Under the pieces are notes generated by a model. That model worked only from the letters and a program-made list of their open reading frames with translations. It was not told the DNA's origin and did no database searches. From Phymatolithon calcareum (lineage: Eukaryota; Rhodophyta; Florideophyceae; Hapalidiales): 64,000 nt of DNA. The stretch lies in the NCBI GenBank assembly GCA_977006965.1, contig OZ345358.1:930001-994000 (forward strand), read 5' to 3'. A program made the translations under genes and the position numbers. How positions within the stretch are numbered: the first letter of the stretch is position 1; each line of letters begins with the position of its first letter. Shown here in pieces: positions 9,823 through 21,246 of the stretch.

Positions 9823-11514
9823 TCACATTATTACTTTTTTCGACTTTGCGCTTCTCGCGTTTACGCTGTCTTCCGTTTCTCGGGATCTCTTTCTCGCGTG
9901 CTCTGGTTCATGTAGGTTTGGGAATGGACTGCTGGATATTACTCTATGTATAAAATAGTGCTTCAGTGTCCTGATTTCCTCCATCAGTCGCCTCGCATAG
10001 ATATTAACGACAATATGCTTCTTCTCAAGACCGCGAACCCACAAACCTTGCGTTGACGTGCATCTGGACAGCGCAACATACGCCATTCCCGAGGGAATCC
10101 ACGTGCTCACGTTACGGAAGTCCATAGCCACTCTTCCTAGGGTAAGTCCTTGACTCCTGTGCACGGTCATGGCATACGCAGAGACAACAGGCAACTGCAA
10201 TCTCCACCCGAGTACACTGGATTCGCAATTACAGACTTCGAATTTCATTGGTTTGATGCACACAAGCTCATCACGACCTTCGCACTGGACGTCAAGAACC
10301 AGCAATTGCGCATGTTCATAGCACTTGCGCACAGATAAAACAGTTCCGCGTGTTCCAGGAATGACACTGTTCTGTTTACGTGTAATTATTAGCTCGCACC
10401 CTCGCTTCACTGTAAGTACGTGCGGCGCAGCTTGAGACAGTCGCCTTTGTAAATCGATGGTTCGATTTCCGCAGAACTTGTCTAGTGCCATACTCATATA
10501 CTTGGGGCCGGATATAAGAGACAACCTGGTCTTATTCACAGCTTCCACTTCTTTCTTCAGCAAGCATAAAACTGTATGTGTTGGGGGAGGTGCGTCCGAC
10601 GATATCCCCGTTTTGTTTAGAACACGAATGTCTTCATCTGATGTTTTCCCTTGTCGCACTCGAGTGAGAATTTTGTAAAATTCATCGTCATTCCATTGGC
10701 GATGATTTCCTTTCAGGATTGCAACAACACCAGATCCAAACCCTCCAAATGTGAGCTGCCAGGTGCGAGCCGAAAACACTTGTCTCTCGCCTTCCTTCTC
10801 ATGGTTCACCTCAATCGGCTCAAGTTGAAACGGGTCTCCAGCGACTATGAGCTGTCGACCACCCATAGGACAACATGCGAGTCTGGTACTTTCAGCGGTA
10901 TGTCGCATTACCCAGTCCAGACCGTCGAGTACTTTCTCCTTCAGTAACGACACTTCATCGATAACCACCACCTTGACTTCGCGAAGCAGATCGCAGAGAT
11001 ATACTTTCTTCCTCACGTGGTCCCATAGTTTTTCCTTATCAAATCCAAAACAAGGACGAACTCCTAGCACTGAGTGAATTGTCAGTCCTCCAATGTTGGA
11101 GGAAGCCTGGTTCGTAAGAGCACATGCCAGCACTGCTCTTCTTCCAAATTTCCTTCTTGCTTGCTCAAGGAGTATAGAAAGCATATAAGACTTCCCTGAA
11201 CCACCTCCGCCGAGAAGCGCAACGGCGAGGCCCTTTCTGAAAGCAACAATTGCACGGAGCTGGGTTAAGTCCAAATTTGACTCCATGCTCGACAGAATTG
11301 TTCCTTTTGGCACGTGATCCTTCGCATGAATTGATTTCGCTTGAGGAATTGAAAGGCACTGTCCGAGCGCAATGGGTTTTTGATCCGATAGAGACAGTCG
11401 AATGAAAAAAAGATTGGAAAGCGTTGTGCCGTCCACGTGATTCCAGTGCGCGTAGCTCCGAAAGCAGGCACGGGGAGTAGAATAACTGAGAAAAAGATGG
11501 TGAGCCTTATGCAT
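9823..11514 (-). CDS. Pif1-like DNA helicase (RecD/UvrD SF1 fold)
   Basis: Helicase motifs in order: Walker A GGGGSGKSY (about residues 102-110 from the ATG at 11514), motif Ia-like CALTNQAS, Walker B VVVIDEVSLL (about 182-191), motif III VAGDPFQLEPI (about 224-234), motif V-like YAMTVHRSQGLTL and motif VI YVALSRC in the C-terminal part. Pif1 helicases unwind DNA 5'-3' and resolve G-quadruplexes; copies are carried by Helitrons, large transposons and some DNA viruses. The frame is open 20 codons further upstream from a GTG at 11574, and a 5' exon cannot be excluded. The C-terminus (HARKRSRETED..., AKSKK) is basic and may be a nuclear signal. No Helitron Rep domain is seen nearby. Confidence 0.85.
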   Translation of the reverse strand: MHKAHHLFLSYSTPRACFRSYAHWNHVDGTTLSNLFFIRLSLSDQKPIALGQCLSIPQAKSIHAKDHVPKGTILSSMESNLDLTQLRAIVAFRKGLAVALLGGGGSGKSYMLSILLEQARRKFGRRAVLACALTNQASSNIGGLTIHSVLGVRPCFGFDKEKLWDHVRKKVYLCDLLREVKVVVIDEVSLLKEKVLDGLDWVMRHTAESTRLACCPMGGRQLIVAGDPFQLEPIEVNHEKEGERQVFSARTWQLTFGGFGSGVVAILKGNHRQWNDDEFYKILTRVRQGKTSDEDIRVLNKTGISSDAPPPTHTVLCLLKKEVEAVNKTRLSLISGPKYMSMALDKFCGNRTIDLQRRLSQAAPHVLTVKRGCELIITRKQNSVIPGTRGTVLSVRKCYEHAQLLVLDVQCEGRDELVCIKPMKFEVCNCESSVLGWRLQLPVVSAYAMTVHRSQGLTLGRVAMDFRNVSTWIPSGMAYVALSRCTSTQGLWVRGLEKKHIVVNIYARRLMEEIRTLKHYFIHRVISSSPFPNLHEPEHARKRSRETEDSVNARSAKSKKVIM

Positions 11515-11574
11515 TGGCGGACCGGACCCTGAAGATAATGTAAGGGCTCCTGCCTGCAGCGAGACTTTTAACAC

Positions 11575-12129
11575 CGCTGAGTTCGGACGGTGAGATTCCT
11601 TTGCACTACAGGCTGCGCCTTCAATGCAAAGTCAAGCGCCGTGCTGTTCCAGGCGGTTGTTGGTTCCAGCAGGTGCAGAAAGCGTTCCTTGACAATAATA
11701 ATCAATGCTCTAGGTACAGGAATCTCCTAAGGTTTTCACAAAAGCGCAGATCCTCACCGGTATACTTCATTTCCCGCCAAATTCAACTACCTTCTTTTGC
11801 GAACTGTCTTCCTTACACTAGTTAAGCAAGGTTTCTCATAGTTTTTAAGGCTATGAGACTCTGAGAGCTACTATAAACTTTCAAAGATATGATTCATGTC
11901 ACAGACGTGATATTTATAGCGCCCTAATTACACTGTGCACGTACTAATTAAAATCATATCTTCCACGTCGCATGCGACGCATATATCTCGATCTCATCAT
12001 CCAGCTCTCTTTCCACTTTCGTTACCAACGAGACGCTTCTCCTCTCGTTCCGAACTCAATCAGAAGCAATTCCTGCTTTCCATACCGAATCTTTTACTTG
12101 GTCTAGATTTCTGATCTCCGTCGACAAGC
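11575..12129. promoter_or_regulatory. Divergent intergenic space (Pif1-like / ParB-like genes)
   Basis: About 555 bp between divergently oriented genes. It contains a short perfect palindrome cgtcgcatgcgacg near 11967-11980 followed by catatat, which could be a TATA-like element about 150 bp before the ParB-like start codon, and a pyrimidine-rich stretch up to the ATG. Core promoter placement is inference only. Confidence 0.3.
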
Positions 12130-14382
12130 ATGACCCGCAAGTTACGAGAGCGCAAGCGGATTTTGAGCTCCAGTACCGTTACCCTGATCAATCGAAAAGA
12201 TCCTACTCGTGCTGTGGTACAAGAGGCAGAAAGGATTCTGCAAGAAGTCAAAGGAAAAGCTCAGTATCTCATTCCTTTCCGGTTAATGCTCCATCTTCCG
12301 GATCATGAATCCATACTCAGGCCTGTCGATACCGTGCGCGTGTCTAACATCAGTTCAGGCATCAGTACAACCGGTTTCCGCCGCCACGAGCCGTGTTGTA
12401 CAAACGACCCAATTCCTGAAATCGGTGTTTGTCGATACATTCTCGGCGGAAATCACCGTGTAGCAAGTGCTCGAGATTCCGGCCAAGTTCTTATTCCGAC
12501 GAACCGAGTTTCCACAAAGCATGTCAGGAAACTCATGCGTGTGCTTCGTGAAGAAGACCAGAGGCTAATAGATGCAGGTATCTTGAAGTCCCACTTCAAG
12601 GATCACGATCAAGCTCTTCGCTGTTTGGAGATTCTAACGGTATCCCTCCAAAGCGTTGAGCCTTCTCCAAAGCCACTTTCCTGCTTGCAGCAAGTGCAAT
12701 TGATCCGAACAGCTTTGCGAAATGATCCATCTCTTGATATCAGAAGAGCAGGGGTGACAACATTTGGCGGAGCAGAAGGTCTTCAAAAGCGCATATTTCC
12801 TGGAGACGTCAAGCACGATGACTCCAGAGTTCATTTCTTACTGAACGCCAGCATGGGTCATCGTCACAAGACGAAATTAGTGAAAGGAGTTCTTACTCTG
12901 CTCAAAACCGAACCAGACGGTTCCTTCTCAGTGCCTGAGATCGGAGATCACAAAACGCTCTTGGATTTATTGATCTATTGGGAGTCTAAGGGCCAAATGG
13001 AAGAATTTCTGGAGACTCACTTATCTTACATTGGACCACTCACGCCCGATGAGGTCCACACTCTCATGCGAGACTGTCATGCAAACATTCAAGAAGGAAA
13101 GTTCAACTCCACGCCGTTCGGGACTGTCGAGGTCCGCAACTGTACTAAACGGAAGCGAGGCGCAGATTCCGATCTCGATTCCGATGCTGCTCCCAAAAAG
13201 AGAAAGAAGACAGTGACAAATTCAGTCTCTGTGGACCGCACTAAGAGAGCGGAGAAGAGCTCAAAAAAGAATCTGGCTGCTCGATCCAGAGATCCAAGGC
13301 AACCTCGAGCGAAATCTGTCAGTGTTAGTGAAGACAGCGCAGAGAATGATATTTGGAGCTCTCCAGCTTCGCAGATGACCAGAACGGACACACCAGTGAG
13401 CTCTATTCGGAAGACAAGTAGAATCTATCATTCTACCCCTATCGTTTCGAGGGATAGCAGTCCTAAGCGCAAATCCGGGTCCGTTGCGCTCGGCTCCATT
13501 TATCCGAAAAACCTCGACGCCGATTCTGTCCGAAACGCGTCCGGTGAGGATAACGGTCCTTTTCCCGCTCCTAATGAGAGTGCCGTCGTACCCATAGCTA
13601 GCACCTCGGGGCTGCAGGAGACTGACCAACCAGGAGCATCCGCTCGAACTCTAAATTCTTCCACCGCAAAAGCGAAAAGTGCGCACAGGTCTGGCAGTCA
13701 TCCTGCCGTGTTGAAAGTCATCGCGGATGGAGCAGTCCCCACCTCGGCAGTACCGACTAAAGTCTCACAGTTATCGAAAGAACTACAAACCGAGAAGGAG
13801 AAAGCTGTACAACGCGAAAAAGAAGCTGAATCACTTCGACGAGCTCTTCAAGATTCTACAAAGCTGGCTGAAGAAAACCTGTGCCTAGCGGTTGAGAAAG
13901 AACGCCGTTCGGCAAAAGAGAGATACAAGAAAGAGCTTGCGTCTCTCAGGAATAAGGCTTCTTTAGAAGCCAGCAGTGAAACTGAAAAGCTTCGTCAGAA
14001 GCTTGTGGACAGGACGAGAGAGAAGGATGAGGAACTAGCGCGACAGAAATCTCTGTTTGAATATCAGATCTCCGAAGCCAAAGCCCAGGCACTGAAACAT
14101 ATCGAGCAAGAGAATCAGCAGCTGCGCTCGGAGTTAGAGGAGTGGAAGAGTACGGCGTCTCAAGTCCAAGTATCTGAAAAAATTAGGATTAAGAAGATGG
14201 AAAGAGAATTATCGAAGCTGCGCAAGAAACTGGAAGACCTGCAGAGTACTTTCCAAACAGGTCGTCGAGTCCCAGTTCCAACCATGAAGATGTTCCAAAA
14301 CATGATTGCCAATATGCCATCTGCAAGAATTCAAGAATTGAAGGGCGTTATCGAAGAGTTTGAGAAGAAACGGAGACAGTAG
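12130..14382 (+). CDS. Nuclear coiled-coil protein with ParB/sulfiredoxin-like domain
   Basis: A 750-residue ATG-initiated single-exon frame. Residues about 60-135 resemble the ParB/Srx fold: the DTVRVSNISSGI strand region is followed by YILGGNHRVASARDSG, with the GGNHR loop (106-110) in the place of the ParB GxxR box. Residues 140-330 are mostly helical. Near 338-362 lies a bipartite basic nuclear signal (TKRKRG ... PKKRKK). A Ser/Pro-rich linker follows, then a long charged coiled coil from about 545 to 735 (many E/K/R/L heptads). In bacteria this fold binds DNA or CTP in ParB proteins and nucleotides in sulfiredoxins; the function here is unknown. Its position beside a transposase and helicase makes a DNA-maintenance or targeting role attractive, but that is inference. 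Confidence 0.6.
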   Translation: MTRKLRERKRILSSSTVTLINRKDPTRAVVQEAERILQEVKGKAQYLIPFRLMLHLPDHESILRPVDTVRVSNISSGISTTGFRRHEPCCTNDPIPEIGVCRYILGGNHRVASARDSGQVLIPTNRVSTKHVRKLMRVLREEDQRLIDAGILKSHFKDHDQALRCLEILTVSLQSVEPSPKPLSCLQQVQLIRTALRNDPSLDIRRAGVTTFGGAEGLQKRIFPGDVKHDDSRVHFLLNASMGHRHKTKLVKGVLTLLKTEPDGSFSVPEIGDHKTLLDLLIYWESKGQMEEFLETHLSYIGPLTPDEVHTLMRDCHANIQEGKFNSTPFGTVEVRNCTKRKRGADSDLDSDAAPKKRKKTVTNSVSVDRTKRAEKSSKKNLAARSRDPRQPRAKSVSVSEDSAENDIWSSPASQMTRTDTPVSSIRKTSRIYHSTPIVSRDSSPKRKSGSVALGSIYPKNLDADSVRNASGEDNGPFPAPNESAVVPIASTSGLQETDQPGASARTLNSSTAKAKSAHRSGSHPAVLKVIADGAVPTSAVPTKVSQLSKELQTEKEKAVQREKEAESLRRALQDSTKLAEENLCLAVEKERRSAKERYKKELASLRNKASLEASSETEKLRQKLVDRTREKDEELARQKSLFEYQISEAKAQALKHIEQENQQLRSELEEWKSTASQVQVSEKIRIKKMERELSKLRKKLEDLQSTFQTGRRVPVPTMKMFQNMIANMPSARIQELKGVIEEFEKKRRQ

Positions 14383-16686
14383 CACTGGACTGCATGTATA
14401 CGATTGAGCAGATAGCAGTCTCTTGGAAGAATAAAACCTTGCTGTAGAGAGCGACTATTCCTGTCACTGTCTAGATTCCATATTGATAGAATGTCCTCTG
14501 TCGGGACTGCCCCTTCATAAGTTTTATAGAGTCCATTAAGAGATGTATTGACATATACTGGTCATGCAGTAGATTGGCGCAGGTACCGCAGTATGCATCT
14601 GTCGTCACCAATGAGGACCAAGAAATTATTTCTCTACGTACTCTTCTACCTAGGCTACGGTACGGCGCTACTACTGATATAAATTTAAGCGGACACCCTT
14701 TCTACGCCTGCACCTCCAAATACGTTTCCGTCCCGAGCAAACGTAGCGGTTCCACGCTTCAAGGACTAATATTGGGACCCCGTCGAGAAGACTAGAAATA
14801 ACAGGGAGGGGCTGAAAAGTAAAGAGTGTCGCTCAGTTCATGATTTTCATCATCGACAGAAAGATTAATCATAGAATCAAGGGCATCACTGGCAACAAAG
14901 GCCCTTGTTTCGTTTTGGTTCTAGAACTGGTCAAACTCCAGGCATACAATTAATTTGCCCCAACGAAGAGTTTCTATGGTTCTCCACAAGAATACACCGG
15001 GGAATAAACCTGGAAAATGGCAGAGGTATACATGATAAGGAAGCAGTAGTATTTTGCTTTCCTTAACAACGCACACTGTGGTAATAATGATGACGTAATT
15101 TGTTTTCAAACCACCTCTGCAGTTTTTGGAGCTACAGTCAGATACCCCAATTACTTCCATCTCGGCCCAAAGCTCAAGACTTGACACTAATTGAGGGCTC
15201 TCACTGCTGAAAATTAATGTTATAGTGCTGTTTGGAAAATAGATCTTTCCCGTTGTCAGATCACAAAGCAAATGAATTTTTGCACTTGTACTTGAGGGTC
15301 TACGACGTAGATGCGTCGTCGACAGAGACAGGCAACAGAGCGGCTAGGTACGAGCTTAGGTGTCTCATTGAAAGCCTGCCTAAGACACTTTATTGAAAAT
15401 CAAAGAGAAGGAAGCCACAATAGTATATTCTTAGTTTTCGCCGATAAACATCTCTGTCACTAGAAGCTGTCTCCTCTTAGGGGAAGATTGATTTCTGATT
15501 TCTTGAGGGAAACACTGTTTTGCCCTTGCCAAATTAGAAGATGCATCCGAAATATTGAATTCAAATGCAGTTTTCGGAGAGGTTTAAACTAGTCGTGAGC
15601 CTCATCCATCCATAAAGACGATCCTGGCTTCGAAACGTTTTTATCCTGGAAAACGAATCCTTTGAAATGGTATAAATTTCGGATTGAATTGAGGAGTGAA
15701 TAAAGGTACCTAGGAATGAATAAAGGTGACCAAAACTGGGGATAACCCTCGTTTCTGTACCGTGAGGGAGCCTTACCCGACCCAAACGCAAAAAAAGAAA
15801 CCGATTTTTGATATGATGGGTGCAAGCTCGCGGATAACCTAAACACTAGCCGTGGGACTGAACGAGGACTATTGCGAAGTTTAACTGTATAGTCTTTTTG
15901 AATACCTTAGCGCTCATTAGCTAGGCGGGTCCAAGGAGGACAAAATTGAACCAGTATAAACTGACCTCAATCTGTGGTAACACTTTCAAATTTCAATACT
16001 ACACTAAAGCCGGAAAAACTTGCACCAGTCTGGTCTTGACAGGACCCTTGAACGGGTCACGTCACTGGCACCGGTGCATCGGTGCCAAGGCGTGACAGCT
16101 CCTTCCATTGCACCGCTGGCTCCTGTACAGCAACGTGGCGCAATTTGGAAGCCCCCCAAAACCTCATAATCCAGGTCGGAACCAGGGGACAAATACTTAT
16201 CATAAGGGACAGCATGAGCACTTGGAGGACGAGTCTACTTTTCCATCCTTAATTTCAATAATTTCTCGAGAGCCCATCATTCCCTGTATACATGCATACA
16301 GCCACGAAATTGTCATCTCGAGTTTCCTCTATTGTCTGAATACAGTGCACTGGTTTTAGTACAGTCCGATTGGCCCGGGCTTGACTGTCTTTGTTATTCT
16401 TGTCGAAACAAGGCACGATGCAGTGTTACGGCTTTCGACCTCCCAATCATATGGGACCGGGCAAGATTGCGGGTCGTCGCATAAAGATGAATCGATCCCG
16501 TGAGATCAGGAAGAGTCTTGGAGTTTATACACGTCTACATGACTCATCATACTGACCTTTTTGCTCGACTACTGTAAAAGCACAAGATCACCGTACTTTT
16601 CACAACAGCACCTCGCTTCTACCGCTTGTTTCCAGCAGGGGGGCTCCTTCGTGCGCTGCGTCGCTGGAGAACAGCTGTGTTCTGCA
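14383..16686. other. Long intergenic space without a confident gene
   Basis: About 2.3 kb. The longest frame (14921-15271, minus) starts with TTG rather than ATG and matches nothing known. A short direct repeat (gaataaaggtacc / gaataaaggtgacc) lies near 15697-15730. Nothing else is supported. Confidence 0.4.
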
Positions 16687-19600
16687 ATGTTTCCTTCCGT
16701 GTACACAACGCTCGCTCTATGTCTCTTCTTTCTTCTCTCCTCATCGGCGCTCGGGAATATCGACCAAGGCATCGAGCGTTCCTCTGGATGTCTGCCCCAC
16801 TTTCGAAGTGAGCCTGCTCACTTCGAACCGTGCAAGTCCAAGATTTGCTTTTTATTCCGCTCGGAGATACCAGTACGTACCGCGACAATCCACTTGCTGT
16901 CTAACTACCAGTCTCGAATCAGCCTGCTGATCTAACTCTAACCGCTTCTACAGTACGTCATTCTTGATTCGCGCATGATGGCAGAGAACAACCAAACCCT
17001 ATTCAAATGCAAGGATCGGGCTCGGCTCTTTCCCGATCTAAGCGGAATTACGTTCGTAGACATGGACGGCGCGGCACTTTTAGATGATGCACTCTGCGTT
17101 TACGGAGGAAATCAATGCTCATATAGTGGACTGATGGATTTTCTCGGCGAGCATTCTTCTCCCGCGGAAGGTTACCGCTTCGCTGTCGTGGGGTTCGGGG
17201 ACGCGCGAGGGGATCCTTTCCCGCAGGTGCGGCACACATCAAGCGCCGTCCACTTCACAGAACATAAAATTGTTGCTCTTGAACCCCAAACCGGCTTATT
17301 GTGCACATCTGCTGTTTCCAATATCATGGATGCAGCGTTTAACTGGTCTTGTGTTGCCCTTTTTGCTGCTGTTATTTCGATTTTATGGCAGACTCGTAAT
17401 GCTATCATGGGCGGTCATCTTTCTTCGAGCGCACGTTTTACGCCAGTACAGCTCTCTCGGGATTTTGGCAAGAATTTGAGCCACTTCTTCGTGGCAGTCA
17501 TGGTGATGTCAGTATTGATGGTTTCTAAATTGATGGTTTCTAAATGGATGGCTCAACTATTGCATTCCTGGAGCCAGTGTGGGTTTTCAGAGAGGCAGCT
17601 GAGCACATGCGCCGTCTGCCTCGACGGGGCACAGGAATTTTTCTTCCGACAAATAGGTATGTATTTTTCTCTCACTGCCAATCTTCGGTGTTGGGCGACT
17701 ATTCTAACTTCGCAATGTGTTCCAAATTCCAAAAATAGTCGATCGCCATGGAAGGTACCGCGACTCCTCTGTGCCGTGGCATACTTGTGTTGACTTCAAC
17801 GACTGGTGCGTCCACTCTTGGCATACAAATTTTGGATAGGGCTTCAAGTTTCTCCTTAACTGACGACTTTGATATACTTTCTGCACGTTCAGTTATGAAA
17901 AAATTATGAACAAGAGTCACCCCGCCAAGCGTATGGTGATGCACGATGTAAGTTTTGTCGCGACCCGGACGATACGCTCACAATACCTAGCTCTAACCCT
18001 TTGTCCCTATTCGGCGTGTACTTGTACAGTTTCTCGTCACTGATATGCTACATGATACTACGTTTTTGCACAAGACGACTCTCACTAGTGTCTTCGAAAT
18101 GTGGTATTTCAGTTTCAACATACCGGGCGATGTAATTTCCAATGTTCCGCGGAATCTTTCGGACTGGATGATGACTGACGAGAGGTTAGCTATTTTTTCG
18201 CGTATGGCTCCAGCTTGGCATCCTGAGAATCAGATTCAGACAATATCTATGTACCATATTTCGGTGCTGGTGATTGCCCATGTACTTGTTATTGTGCCGC
18301 TGATTGCCCTACTTGTACTTTGCTCATGGATAAGGTTCTATATGCAGAAGATGATGCGGTTTCTCATAATCGAAGACGACGTTTCGCCAATATTGCGCAT
18401 CGGTAAACCAGGCACTGTTTCAACCGTTTCCAAGTTGGAGCTCCAATCGGGTCGCAGCACTGGTTCAACCGTTTCCAAGTTGGGGCTCCAATCGGGTCTC
18501 AGGACGGCCAGTCGCGACAGGGATTACGACGAATCGATCTCAAATGGCACCAAACTTTCGCCAGCTGTGTTGATGGAGCTACTGAAGCTTACTAATGCTC
18601 AACGTTCTAAACGCATTGCATCGATACTAAGAGCGGCGACAGTCGCTGGTGCAAACTGGGGAAATGCAGCACAGTTCAGCTCAAGGTTCTCAGCAGTGTG
18701 GGCCGAAATTGAAGGGCGAGACGGCATGGTCTGGTTTTGCATCATGGATGGAGAACACTCAGTCTTCGTTCTGGAGTCCTTATCATCTGTTCCTGTGGGC
18801 AAAATTGAAGGCCATGTCATCAGGTTTCAAGGAAAACGCGTGCCTGTTAACTGTCTGAACATACCAACGGAGAGAGTATCGTGGAGCACTCTGCTGCAGA
18901 GTGCTGTGGACTTCACGAAAAGTGACAATACCGTGAGGGCTATCCTGGTCGCTTGCCTCGTTTCTGCGAACGATGCTTACGGAAACTCATGCGTCTACGA
19001 CGCTCTTGTTCCGAAATCTTTGCCAAGTCTATCCACGCGAATTGAATTCGATATACCTGTTGATGTGGACATGATGACAACGCTCGCGGATCCGTTGAGC
19101 ATCGAAGGTCAGCTGTACTTCAAATGCGGCATTGGAACAATGGCGAGAGCCGTTGGTCAAGAAAACGGCGTCTGTCATTTAGAAGGGATGACAGTTGAGG
19201 ATCTAGTTCCGCAATCAGAACCGGAGCAGATGGAAACCAGACTGCCCATCCTTTATGGATACGGAAATTTGCTACGTGTGGAATCTGATGTTCCGTGTAC
19301 TACTTCACAAATCGGGGATATTCTTGACAAGCTCCCTAGTCAAGGCAGCGTGTCGAAATTACTCTGGGCGATCATCAATGTTGCCGGTAACTTGTATTCG
19401 GCGGGAAACCTGGACTTGTCTGCCGCGGCTGGGGTGATATTCGACACGCACGGAGCTTTTCTTGGGGCCGGAAAAAGGAGAAGAGTCAAAGGAGACATTC
19501 TGATTGTGGGCAAAGACGGAATATACAAGTCATCTCGATTCCGAAACGTTGCTTTAGAAGGGAGCTGTGAAGTGAATCTTGCCGTCCTCAAGCTCGGTCT

Positions 19601-20255
19601 GAAAGTTGGGCCTCAAGTGGACACAATGAAGGACAAGCGCATCGACAACCTTAGCGTGATTGCAGAGCATATTCTCGGTCGCGAATACAAATTACAGTAC
19701 TTCGACAATCGGAACGAAAATGTGGTTCGCGGTCCATCTGATCTCTGGAGCAACGAAACGGCAGTGTGTAACACTCTTGTGGCGCTGCTGTGCAGGAAGT
19801 ATGGACGTTTCACCGGCTTTTCGGCCGTCGTATCAACGCCGACCAGCATTCGAACTCCTCAGTCAGCCACAATGGAGGCAAATATCTTTCTTCCAGCGTT
19901 GAATGTGTGGGAGCATCCCCATTCATACATGCTTCGCCAGATGTCAAGGCGCTTGAAAATATTTCTTGGACGAGTTCTGACTTTCACATATTCCGAAAAC
20001 GTATCTGGTCTTCAGTTAATTCCGACCATGATTTGGAATGTCATTGTCGCATGCGTCGCTTCACGGAATCAGTGGCCTGAAGGGCTAGTCCGAAGTCTCA
20101 TCATGGAATATTGGAATCCATCGATATCTCGAGTTCACAAATTTTGCTTCCAAGACTATAAGGTTGCTGCGTACCCCGGTCCAATGTTGTTGTGCGACAA
20201 ATTCCCGACGGATGGGGTTATTGAAATTGCTGCAGATGTTTTGAATGATATGTGA
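16687..20255 (+). CDS. Five-exon secreted/membrane protein, about 1078 residues
   Basis: Joining exons 16687-16872, 16954-17656, 17739-17805, 17893-17947 and 18030-20255 gives one frame of 1079 codons. Introns are 81-87 bp; donors are GTACGT, GTATGT, GTGCGT and GTAAGT, and acceptors CAG or TAG with CTAAC or TTAAC branch-like sites upstream. Exon 1 encodes a typical signal peptide (MFPSVYTTLALCLFFLLSSS). Later come hydrophobic segments at about residues 191-210, 239-258 and 414-440, the last followed by basic residues, so the C-terminal ~640 residues may be cytoplasmic. A short internal duplication (STVSKLELQSG / STVSKLGLQSG) lies near 464-500. I recognise no family. The third intron donor is the least certain: GTACCG at 17755 is also in phase. 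Confidence 0.65.
16873..16953 (+). other. Intron 1 of the membrane-protein gene
   Basis: Starts GTACGT, ends CTTCTACAG, with CTAAC 19 bases before the acceptor. 81 bp. Removing it joins the signal-peptide exon to the main frame in phase 0. Confidence 0.75.
17948..18029 (+). other. Intron 4 of the membrane-protein gene
   Basis: Starts GTAAGT, ends TTGTACAG, with CTAAC upstream of the acceptor. 82 bp, phase 0. The third intron (17806-17892) and second (17657-17738) are similar in length. Confidence 0.7.
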
Positions 20256-21246
20256 TGCGCTTTGTTTCGTCATTTATTAAGTTTATTTGAAAAGCACCTT
20301 ATGCTTTATCTTGAGGAAATTCATCACCGCTACTCTCGCGAGAATTAAACTTGCTTCACTTCTAGAGAAATACTCTTTTCGTCTGCAGTAGAATTGCTTC
20401 ATTTGCTTGTTCCATCACCTGCATTTCTTCCTTGGTCCAACTTGGGTTGGCCAGTGTCAACTTTAGCGCGGCTACCGCCTATATGCGTAATTTCCCTGCT
20501 CCTCCTTCGTTTTGGCTGGGTTGCACGGGAAGCATCCTATAAACCGGTACTTTCTGCTTTTGTGAAGACTAACAGTTAGTCTATTTCGTGTGTACGACGT
20601 CTGTTCCGAAAGGTGATCTCCCGGACTTTTCTTTTCTGTCGAGACTCCCAGACGGCGTAATAGTTCCTTTCCGAGCAAACTGTCATCCGTTCGTGTTTCT
20701 TCTTGAGCTTGTTCAGTGCTTTCAGCTTCAGCTGCTCCTGCGTCCTCCTGCTTTCCAGCGCCTTCAGCCAGCCTACTTTTTCAGTTTATAAAGCAAATTT
20801 CCACACCAGAAGTCCCAAGGCTCTACTGTAAAGCTATTCCCAACTATTTACTTATTAGCGCCGCACACCTAGCAAGCCGTTTCGTGCCTTTGCCGGCTTG
20901 AATAGCATACGGTGCACCATAGTGGCGAGAGGAGCCCAGCATATTCAAAATACAAGTTGGTCACCATAAATTCAATTTATACTTCTGTACAAACGTGGTG
21001 TAGCTTGTCTTGTCCCTCATGAAGCATTCAGAGGTTTGAGCGGACAGCCTGTGCTTCGGATGCAGAATGTTTGCCAGCGAGATTGGCGGTGGTATGACAT
21101 CGTACATCTGTAAGCAAAGGCAAATTCTTTCAATTTACACTAGACAGGGCCTCTTCAGGTGGGTGCCGTGCCCCTGCGAAGAAGAACTATAACTGATCCA
21201 ACTGCAACCCGTACAAGCCCTCTTGCCCGTTGGGCCGCCTTCCAGA
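20256..21246 (+). promoter_or_regulatory. Upstream region of the FG-repeat gene
   Basis: About 1 kb without a supported gene; pyrimidine-rich in its first half. It must contain the 3' end of the membrane-protein gene and the promoter of the FG-repeat gene. No specific element can be assigned. Confidence 0.35.

Noticed and set aside
9823-11514. A Helitron, suggested by the Pif1-like helicase
   Set aside because: No Rep/HUH domain with its two-His motif is fused or adjacent, and no 3' hairpin with CTRR end was seen.
14921-15271. A 116-codon minus-strand frame
   Set aside because: It begins with TTG, the first ATG leaves about 80 codons, and no family or splice support is seen.
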